Below are positions 50,726-56,663 of a stretch of 64,000 nt of DNA, piece after piece. The notes under the pieces were generated by a model, which searched no databases, was not told the DNA's origin, and saw nothing but the letters and a program-made list of their open reading frames with translations. Every line of letters starts with the position of its first letter. Positions within the stretch are counted from its first letter, which is position 1. This stretch comes from Deinococcus ruber. Its GTDB lineage: Bacteria; Deinococcota; Deinococci; Deinococcales; Deinococcaceae. The DNA is taken from assembly GCF_014648095.1 (NCBI RefSeq), contig NZ_BMQL01000004.1:62001-126000 (forward strand), written 5' to 3'. The position numbers were made by a program, and so were the translations under genes.

Positions 50726-52144
50726 TCAGAACTGGAAATACAGGAATGGGGTGTAAGACTGCGCCGACAGCTTCATGATTGCCAGAACGAACAGTGGCAG
50801 CAGGCCAAGGGTGGCCACCGTAGCCGCGACGGGGCGGAGCAGATGGCTGCCCACATCCCCCACCCGCGCCCCCCAGATAGGTGCGACATAAATCAGCACC
50901 GTGGCGATCAACATGGTGAGGAGTTCGCTTGGCCGCACCTGCCAGGCCAGGGTGTCGCTCAGCTGGATACCATTCAGACCCAGCATCCCTCGGTACATTC
51001 GGAAGGCGTCCGGGACGTTGTCAGCTCGGAACATGACCCACCCGACGATCACCAGCAACATGGTTCCTGGAATGGTCAGCCAGGCGGGACTGGGCTGCCA
51101 CAGCTTGGCTTCTTTCATTCGGCGTTCCAGCGCCAGGATGCCGCCGTGCCACGCGCCCCACAGGACGAACGTCCAGTTCGCACCATGCCACAGGCCGCCC
51201 AGCACCATCGTCAAGGCGAGGTTGATGTAGGTGCGGGTACGTCCCTTGCGGTTGCCGCCTAGCCCGATATAGAGATACTCGCGCAACCAGCTGCTCAGAC
51301 TCATGTGCCAGCGACGCCAGAACTCGGTGATGCTACGTGAGATATACGGATGATTGAAATTCTCTGGAAACTTGAAGCCCATCATGGCCGCGAGTCCAAT
51401 CGCCATATCGCTGTAGCCGGAAAAGTCAAAGTACAGCTGTAAGGTGTACGCCAAGGCGCCCAGCCAACTGTCGGCCAGTGTTGGGCTGGCCTGCGAGAAG
51501 CTGGCGGTGACGAGCGGGGCGATGGTATCGGCGATCAGCACTTTCTTGGCAAAGCCGGTCATGAAGCGCGTGGCCCCGTAACTGAACTTCTCCAGCGTGT
51601 GGGTGCGGCTGCGGAACTGATCGGCCAGCAGGTTGTATTTCAGGACGGGCCCGGCGATCAGATGCGGAAACAGGGCAATGAAGGCCGCGAAGTCCAGCAG
51701 CTTGTGGGTGGGCGGCTCCTCACGGCGGTAGACATCCACCAGATAGGAGATGGCGTGAAAGATGAAGAAGCTCAGGCCGATGGGCAACAGCACCTTTGAC
51801 CAGGCAAAGGGAGCGAATCCCAGGCCAGTGATGGCCGCGTTGAAACTGTCGATGCCGAAGTTGGCGTATTTGAAGTAGCCGAGCACCAGCAGATTCAGTG
51901 TGACTGACACGCTCAGCAGTCGGAACCGCCGTGCGCCTTCGGCCCGTTCGATGGCGAGCGCGAAGAAGTAGGCAGCGAACGTAACCCCAGCCAGAAGCCA
52001 CAGGAAGTCCACCCGCCACCACGCGTATAGTGCGTAGCTCCCCACCAAAATCCAGGCGGATTTCGCCTTGAAGGGCAAGGCGTAATAGACCCCCAGGAAC
52101 AGTGGAAGGAAGAGGAAGAGAAAAACGTTGCTGCTAAAGACCAC
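50726..52144 (-). CDS. MBOAT O-acyltransferase, AlgI/DltB-like
   Basis: The 472-aa polytopic protein (about 11 membrane segments) is an MBOAT enzyme: YFDFSGYSDMAIGLAAMMGF, ITEFWRRWHMSLSSWLREYLYIGLGGNRKG and GGLWHGANWTFVLWGAWHG with the catalytic His are AlgI signatures. It would move acetyl groups across the membrane for the SGNH enzymes. GTG start, AGGA site, 6 bp after the AlgF-like gene. Host polymer is not known. Confidence 0.9.
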   Translation of the reverse strand: MVFSSNVFLFLFLPLFLGVYYALPFKAKSAWILVGSYALYAWWRVDFLWLLAGVTFAAYFFALAIERAEGARRFRLLSVSVTLNLLVLGYFKYANFGIDSFNAAITGLGFAPFAWSKVLLPIGLSFFIFHAISYLVDVYRREEPPTHKLLDFAAFIALFPHLIAGPVLKYNLLADQFRSRTHTLEKFSYGATRFMTGFAKKVLIADTIAPLVTASFSQASPTLADSWLGALAYTLQLYFDFSGYSDMAIGLAAMMGFKFPENFNHPYISRSITEFWRRWHMSLSSWLREYLYIGLGGNRKGRTRTYINLALTMVLGGLWHGANWTFVLWGAWHGGILALERRMKEAKLWQPSPAWLTIPGTMLLVIVGWVMFRADNVPDAFRMYRGMLGLNGIQLSDTLAWQVRPSELLTMLIATVLIYVAPIWGARVGDVGSHLLRPVAATVATLGLLPLFVLAIMKLSAQSYTPFLYFQF

Positions 52145-52150
52145 GCGGTC

Positions 52151-52741
52151 CTACTTTGTTTGGGTAGTGCTGGTCGTTAAGGTCAGGCCTGTGTCAGTGA
52201 GAACCAGGGCGTAGGCATTACCACGTTCGAGCTTGACGCCCTTGAGGGTGCCGAGTGCTTTGGGACCATTGAAGGCCGCGAGGTCAACCGTGATGCCGTT
52301 GACGGCGCGGCTGCCACTCTCGCCGGTCTTGACGCCCGAAACCACTGACGTCTTCCCATCAGCAGTTTTGAGATCGATACTGGCGGTCTTGCTGAGGTTG
52401 TAGATCGTCAGCAGTGCCTTGGCTTTGTTGTCGGCGGCCTGATCGGTCAGCAGAACGAGCTTCCCCGCCACCGCAACCACACTGTAGAAATGCCCCGCGA
52501 CGACGGTGAGTTTACTGCTGGTCGCGCCGAGCTTCGCAGTGAATTCGCCCTGCGGAATGACGACGTAAGGGCTGGCCGCGCTCGCCGGAGCGGTGACGCT
52601 CGCACTGCCCAGCGTAGCCGTAGGGGCATTGAGCACCCGGACAAAAGCGCTGTTGGCTGGCGGGGCAGGGGCATACAGACCGGTGTCCTGGGCGAGGGCA
52701 GCTCCTGCAGTCAGAACGGCAAGTGTCAGAATCAATTTCAC
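52151..52741 (-). CDS. AlgF-like periplasmic protein
   Basis: The 196-aa protein has a signal peptide (LILTLAVLTAGAALA) and DTGLYAPAPPANSAFVRVLNA, which closely matches the start of mature AlgF, an accessory protein of alginate O-acetylation. Two beta domains follow. The GTG start has no ribosome site; TAAGCT (plus 52748-52753) lies 6 nt before it, so the gene seems to have its own leaderless promoter. Confidence 0.78.
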   Translation of the reverse strand: MKLILTLAVLTAGAALAQDTGLYAPAPPANSAFVRVLNAPTATLGSASVTAPASAASPYVVIPQGEFTAKLGATSSKLTVVAGHFYSVVAVAGKLVLLTDQAADNKAKALLTIYNLSKTASIDLKTADGKTSVVSGVKTGESGSRAVNGITVDLAAFNGPKALGTLKGVKLERGNAYALVLTDTGLTLTTSTTQTK

Positions 52742-52782
52742 AGTCTTAGCTTAATAGATTATTTACGGTCAGGAGGTATAAA

Positions 52783-54054
52783 TCAGCGCATAAAGGGATG
52801 TAGGGCGACGGTGGCCGTCAATCCCGACACAGTCGATACTGAAACCGAAACTAGCTTTTTGGCGGGAGGGAGAAGGTAACTGAACGTGGCATTGTATGTG
52901 GTCTGCGGAGCGTCTTCACGCTGATAAAACGCTCTGGTTTCCTGTGTGTTGTCCGAGTAGGTAAAGACTGCTGTTGCCCGTTCCGCCTTGGGACCGGAAA
53001 CCTGCAGCTGAAAATACTGCTGCGCCTGCTGATTCGATGGGTCGAACACAAAAACTGAGGGCTTGTCGGTGGTCAGCGCATTCTTCTGGGCGAGTGGTGC
53101 AGATGGATGCAGTGCCGCTTCAACCGTAGCCCGGTACTCGCGAATATTGGGGCCATTCAAAACGATATTGCTGCCAACCCAGATCACCAGTTTTGGCTTT
53201 TCTTCTAATTTCAAATTGTCGAAATACTGCGTGAATCCTGAGATGGAACCCCCGCCGTTTACTGCTGCCGAAACGACCGGCGTTTTGAGGGCATCAGAAA
53301 CCACAGCAGGAAACCCGAAGAAGGGGATACCAAAACTGTCGCCGATGATGACCGTGTCGGTGTTGGCGTTGCCAAGGAGGCTCTCGCCTGTGACGTCTGC
53401 AGAGAAGAAGGTTCGCTGTTCGACTGGGTAAGGCTGGGCTCCGCAGAGTTTGATCAGCACGTTGTCATAGGCACCGTTGTACGCGGCCTGCCTGGAATGA
53501 AGTGTCGTCGTATAGGTTCTGTCCAGATCGACGTGGAGCGCATTCACGAGGTCAACCAACGGTTTGGCTGCCAACTGCATGCCTTCCCCTGTCCAGTGAT
53601 GGTCCCGAAGAGCGAAGAAGACACCACCCGAAGCTTCGTACTTTTTCGCGATTGGCAGGACGTCGATCACGTTCAGTCCAGCTGCCTGCTCGGCGGCCAG
53701 TGTATCGGCATACTGCTGCACCGCGAGTGCAGAATCGAATCCTTTCGGATTGACTGCGGGTCCGCCGTAGACGAGTGCGGGGGAGGGGATCGGAATCATC
53801 ACCAGATTGATGCCCTCCGCCTTAAATTGGTCACTGAACTGCTTCAGCATAAGCTTGTCATCCGCTGTGAGCGTTGGCGTCTGCACGAAGCTGCTGGTCT
53901 CTAACAGACGAGGGTTACTTGCGTCACCGAGAGCCAGGAGAGTTGGCTTGCCACTCGTGTCCGTGACTGCAGGACAGAACGCAAAGGGGGCCGCGTAGGT
54001 GCTGCCGGTCAGCATCAGACCCATGAGGGACAATCCTCTAAGAACGCGCTTCAT
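52783..54054 (-). CDS. AlgX-like secreted SGNH acetyltransferase
   Basis: The 423-aa protein has a signal peptide (RGLSLMGLMLTGSTYA) and an AlgX-type SGNH domain: IPIPSPALVY, LRDHHWTGEG (Asp151, His153) and IIGDSFGIP (Ser240), followed by a C-terminal beta domain, as in AlgX with its carbohydrate-binding module. It starts the cassette; TAACTT (plus 54061-54066) lies 6 nt before the ATG, a leaderless arrangement. It would acetylate the polymer in the periplasm or outside. Confidence 0.8.
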   Translation of the reverse strand: MKRVLRGLSLMGLMLTGSTYAAPFAFCPAVTDTSGKPTLLALGDASNPRLLETSSFVQTPTLTADDKLMLKQFSDQFKAEGINLVMIPIPSPALVYGGPAVNPKGFDSALAVQQYADTLAAEQAAGLNVIDVLPIAKKYEASGGVFFALRDHHWTGEGMQLAAKPLVDLVNALHVDLDRTYTTTLHSRQAAYNGAYDNVLIKLCGAQPYPVEQRTFFSADVTGESLLGNANTDTVIIGDSFGIPFFGFPAVVSDALKTPVVSAAVNGGGSISGFTQYFDNLKLEEKPKLVIWVGSNIVLNGPNIREYRATVEAALHPSAPLAQKNALTTDKPSVFVFDPSNQQAQQYFQLQVSGPKAERATAVFTYSDNTQETRAFYQREDAPQTTYNATFSYLLPPAKKLVSVSVSTVSGLTATVALHPFMR

Positions 54055-54214
54055 CTGCTCAAGTTATCACTGCCCCAAAAGCGGAAGGCCCCTATATTCG
54101 TCGTCTAACGGTGCGGGGCTTCTTTTTCGTGTATGGTGCGTGGGCCTGGGATGCGAGACTCAGGTAAAGGTTGCAGCGCACCCGCTCGTGATGGAGCTGG
54201 AGTGCGCTCCCTTT
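54055..54214. other. Promoter region of the acetylation cassette
   Basis: It holds the leaderless -10 of the AlgX-like gene (54061-54066) and two hairpins read rightwards: a GCCCC/GGGGC pair around 54089-54117 followed by a T run, and AGCGCAC/GTGCGCT (54175-54181 with 54202-54208). No gene seen. Confidence 0.5.
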
Positions 54215-54216
54215 TT
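54175..54216 (+). terminator. Hairpin with T run
   Basis: AGCGCAC pairs with GTGCGCT, then CCCTTTTT. No clear rightward gene feeds it; it may insulate the cassette or act after the small gene on the other strand. Confidence 0.4.
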
Positions 54217-54337
54217 ACTCAGCCGACAGCACGAACGGAACGATACAGCGAACACACGGATCAGCGTGGGCCGCGCCGAACGGACTCACCAGCAGGGCGA
54301 AGGCAGCCAGCACACCGAACGCACGGCGAAGATTCAT
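54215..54337 (-). CDS. 40-aa secreted mini-protein
   Basis: A short frame with a full signal peptide (MNLRRAFGVLAAFALLVSPFGAAHA) and a predicted mature peptide of 15 residues, DPCVRCIVPFVLSAE, with a CxxC pair. TACGCT lies 6 nt before the ATG (plus 54344-54349), again the leaderless pattern. An exported peptide this short could be a signal, an inhibitor or an envelope part. Statistics are weak at this length. Confidence 0.45.
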   Translation of the reverse strand: MNLRRAFGVLAAFALLVSPFGAAHADPCVRCIVPFVLSAE

Positions 54338-54389
54338 GGCTCCAGCGTAGCAGGCCGTAAGCAGAGTGCAGGTTTTCTTCGTTTGGTAG

Positions 54390-54593
54390 TTAATCCGGGT
54401 AGGTCTGCAACTTCTGTTTCCACTCATCAAGCGTCATTGTCTTACGCTCACCTATTACCACCCAACTCGCTTCGGTACGTACCTGCTCCTCGTACATCAC
54501 CGTTCCCGCTTCTTCGTCTTGCGAGACCAGAACATTCCGGAGCGCGCGCGCAGTTCCGATTGTATACATCATTCGGATTCTGTCTGGGGTCAT
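54390..54593 (-). CDS. Small hypothetical protein
   Basis: A 67-aa acidic protein (ALRNVLVSQDEEAGTVMYEEQVRTEASWVVIGERKTMTLDEWKQKLQTYPD). TAAGCT lies 5 nt before the ATG (plus 54599-54604), suggesting leaderless translation. No family recognised. Confidence 0.5.
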   Translation of the reverse strand: MTPDRIRMMYTIGTARALRNVLVSQDEEAGTVMYEEQVRTEASWVVIGERKTMTLDEWKQKLQTYPD

Positions 54594-54631
54594 AAATCAG
54601 CTTACTCTTTTCTGCATCAGCACAAAAAGGG

Positions 54632-54662
54632 GAGCCGCGCCAGGTCGAGATGGGCGCGGCTC
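54632..54662 (-). terminator. Intrinsic terminator of the winged-helix gene
   Basis: GAGCCGCGCC (54632-54641) pairs with GGCGCGGCTC (54653-54662). On the minus strand it is followed by CCCTTTTT, so it should end the transcript coming from comM and the winged-helix gene. Confidence 0.7.
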
Positions 54663-54756
54663 TTCTACCATCGTTACAGAGGCGGGCAGCCCTGCTAGGC
54701 AGACACCCTCACTGTGCCTGTCGGCGGATATGTGCGCCTTACAGAAAGGTTGGGAG

Positions 54757-54791
54757 TTATCCACAGGCTTGTGCACAGGCCCTGTGGAAAA
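54757..54791. promoter_or_regulatory. DnaA-box pair
   Basis: TTATCCACA (54757-54765) is a perfect DnaA box; TGTGGAAAA (54783-54791) is an inverted copy with one mismatch; a GTGCACA palindrome-like stretch lies between. The surrounding 54663-54817 holds no convincing gene. It may bind host DnaA to help replication or control transcription. Confidence 0.5.
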
Positions 54792-54817
54792 CACTCAGAA
54801 CTCCGATGCATCCCCAC

Positions 54818-55252
54818 TCAGCGCACGCGCAGGCGATAGATCGTCAGCATCCCGACCCTGCGTTGCTCGACCTGCCCCATCCGCTCCAACTCATCCAGCC
54901 TCGCCTGCGCGGCTTCAACCTCCAGCCCCAGTTTCTTGCTGAGACCCCGAGCACTTTCCGCCCCAACACGAAGCTGCTGCAGGAGCCGATGCTGCAGTTC
55001 CGTGACCGGACCTTCCACCATGTCCGCAGGGGAGAGCGGCGGCGGCACGAGCCGGTATTCCTTCACCGACACCGAGCTGTAGCCCTCCTGAATCTTCCCC
55101 TCCCGCAGGAGCAACCCCAGCGCTTCCCTGAGTAGCGTGGTCGGTAAGTTCAACGCTTTCCGGATCGTTGCCTCTGCCAAGCCCCCTTGTTCCTCCAACA
55201 GCTCCAGCACACGCACACGCGCCGCTGTCAGCTCAGAACGCTGGGCACTCAT
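54818..55252 (-). CDS. Winged-helix DNA-binding protein abutting attR
   Basis: The 144-aa protein appears to contain two winged-helix units (ARVRVLELLEEQGGLAEATIRKALNLPTTLLREALGLLLREGKIQEG and ELQHRLLQQLRVGAESARGLSKKLGLEVEAAQARLDELERMGQVEQRR). Its ATG directly follows the TAG that ends the truncated ComM reading frame, so it is probably transcribed from the comM promoter and translated by coupling. Position near the att site makes a recombination directionality or induction factor possible; not proven. Confidence 0.7.
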   Translation of the reverse strand: MSAQRSELTAARVRVLELLEEQGGLAEATIRKALNLPTTLLREALGLLLREGKIQEGYSSVSVKEYRLVPPPLSPADMVEGPVTELQHRLLQQLRVGAESARGLSKKLGLEVEAAQARLDELERMGQVEQRRVGMLTIYRLRVR

Positions 55253-55384
55253 CTAACAGATTCCTGTTGGGAAGTCTGAGCCGTGGATGGTGAACGCGGG
55301 AAGTCCGGCGGCGACATCCACTTCGACCTCGACCGCCACAGCGTCGACACCGATCAGGGCCACGCTGCGCGAGGTGGCGAGCAT
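55253..55384 (-). pseudogene. comM: comM N-terminal fragment
   Basis: Codons 1-33 encode [20 protein letters not shown]...GLPAFTI, the normal ComM start; the next ten codons come from the phage arm and end at TAG (GIC stop). Joining it at the shared TCACCATC to the fragment at 1777 restores [17 protein letters not shown] in frame. It lies 103 bp downstream of the DedA gene on the same strand. Confidence 0.9.
55269..55294 (-). other. Right prophage junction (attachment site)
   Basis: On the minus strand comM sequence CCCGCGT is followed by TCACCATC (55286-55293 on plus) and then CACGGCTCAGACTTCCC (55269-55285), the inverse of the left arm. The likely crossover dinucleotide AC is at 55290-55291. 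Confidence 0.9.
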
Positions 55385-55487
55385 TCAGGCGTTCCGGGGG
55401 GAGGCAGCAGACGGGCAGCGGGAAGAAGTGGAGGCGCTCACGCCCGGCATGCTAGCAGGCGACCTGTGCGGCCTGCGGCATACATCG

Positions 55488-56090
55488 TCATTTCCGGCGG
55501 CGTTTAAGCACTTCCAATACGATAGGAATAAACGACACGACCAGCACCAGTGCGATGATGACCAGAATGTATTTGTCGAGCACGTCTTTCGGAATGACCT
55601 TGCCCAGCAGATACCCCGCCAGCGTCACGCCCGCGCCCCACAGCACCGCACCCAGGGCGTTGTAGGCGCTGAACAGCCGGAAATCGAGATGGACGGTGCC
55701 TGCCAGCGTGGGCACGATGGTGCGGATCACCGGGATGAAACGCGACAGCACCAGCGTCTGATTGCCGTGCTGGGCGAAGTATTCGCGAGCCTGCGTCACG
55801 TATTCCGGCTTCAGAAAGCGTACCCGCTGAAAGACCAGCGGCCCGAAGCGGTGGCCGATCCAGTAACCCGCCGTGTTGCCGACAAACGCCGCCACCGATG
55901 CCAGCCCCATCAGCGCCCACAGGTTCAGGTCGCCGCGTGCCGCGAAGATGCCCGCTGTGATGAGCAGGCTGTCGCCGGGCAGGAAAAAGCCCAGCAGCAG
56001 ACCGGTTTCGGCAAACAGGATGCCCGTCAGCCCGACGTACGAGAACGTCTTGAGAATGGTTTCGGGATCGAGATACTGGGTAAAGGCCAT
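55488..56090 (-). CDS. DedA-family membrane protein
   Basis: The 200-aa polytopic protein has DedA signatures: FAETGLLLGFFLPGDSLLITAG, GNTAGYWIGHRFGP, LVLSRFIPVIRTIVPTLAGTVHLDFRLFSAYNALGAVLWG. DedA proteins help recycle undecaprenyl phosphate or flip phospholipids. Chromosomal, upstream of comM in the same direction. Confidence 0.88.
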   Translation of the reverse strand: MAFTQYLDPETILKTFSYVGLTGILFAETGLLLGFFLPGDSLLITAGIFAARGDLNLWALMGLASVAAFVGNTAGYWIGHRFGPLVFQRVRFLKPEYVTQAREYFAQHGNQTLVLSRFIPVIRTIVPTLAGTVHLDFRLFSAYNALGAVLWGAGVTLAGYLLGKVIPKDVLDKYILVIIALVLVVSFIPIVLEVLKRRRK

Positions 56091-56132
56091 GTGCGGTCAT
56101 TGTAAGGGGCTGGGTTGAAAGCAGGTATATCG

Positions 56133-56176
56133 GCAAGAAGCAGGGCCACCCGTTGAAAGGTGGCCCTGCTTCTTGC
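56133..56176 (-). terminator. Strong hairpin terminator after tatA
   Basis: A perfect 18-bp stem (56133-56150 with 56159-56176), loop of 8. It lies between tatA and the DedA gene. The stem contains TTCTTGC on the 3' arm instead of a long T run. Confidence 0.7.
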
Positions 56177-56193
56177 TGCGATCTAAAAGTGGT

Positions 56194-56517
56194 TCAGGCC
56201 TGGTGAGGGTCCTGCACCTGCGACGGCGCAGATTTGCCCAGTTCGATCACCTGCGAAACCGGGGCCGAGGGCATGGCAGCGGCGGCGCTGATCACCTGAG
56301 TCGTGGGAGCCTGGATGCTGGGCGTCGCCACCGTCTCGGTCTTGGCTGGCTCTTTCAGGCTGCCTTCGAGTTCGTCCTTCAGGCCCTGGGTGCCCTTGCG
56401 GAACTCGCGGATACCGTTGCCCAGGCTGCGGCCCAGGTCGGGCAGTTTCTTGGGGCCGAAGACCAGCAGGGCCACCACCAGAATGATCATGATTTCGGGA
56501 AATCCGAGATTGGGCAT
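56194..56517 (-). CDS. tatA: TatA/E-type Sec-independent translocase subunit
   Basis: The 107-aa protein starts MPNLGFPEIMIILVVALLVFGPKKLPDLGRSLGNGIREFRKG: one membrane helix, the FGPKKLP hinge and an amphipathic helix, diagnostic of TatA/E, which forms the pore for folded proteins. The C-terminal 60 residues are Pro/Thr/Ala-rich. An AAGGAGGA site precedes the ATG. No tatC lies nearby. Confidence 0.9.
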   Translation of the reverse strand: MPNLGFPEIMIILVVALLVFGPKKLPDLGRSLGNGIREFRKGTQGLKDELEGSLKEPAKTETVATPSIQAPTTQVISAAAAMPSAPVSQVIELGKSAPSQVQDPHQA

Positions 56518-56663
56518 ATTCGTTCCTCCTTCAAGGAATGGACGTACAAAAGTTACAGCGATTTATATCGCCTGATAGCGCCATCCTACGCTGTTGCCGG
56601 ATGAGTCACATGGAGCGTTCGCAATACAAACTTCATGTCCTGGGTGAGGAGAAGGCAGGCTGC

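Larger units (their letters stand above)
1782..55291. mobile_element. Complete contractile-tailed prophage inserted in comM
   Basis: It has a serine integrase at one end, an immunity switch, replication genes, terminase, portal, capsid, tail sheath and tube, tape measure, baseplate, tail fibres, an endolysin and identifiable attachment sites. Length between the two AC dinucleotides is 53,508 bp. Gene order is that of a temperate myovirus. No broken phage structural gene was seen, so it may be able to excise; that is inference. Cargo genes lie at 19.2-19.5, 24.0-24.4, 44.3-46.3 and 49.6-54.1 kb. Confidence 0.93.

Noticed and set aside
54597..54794. A 65-codon minus-strand frame over the terminator
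   Set aside because: It runs through the strong hairpin and the DnaA boxes and has no ribosome site.
55287..56105. A 272-codon plus-strand frame
   Set aside because: Mirror of the comM start and the DedA gene.
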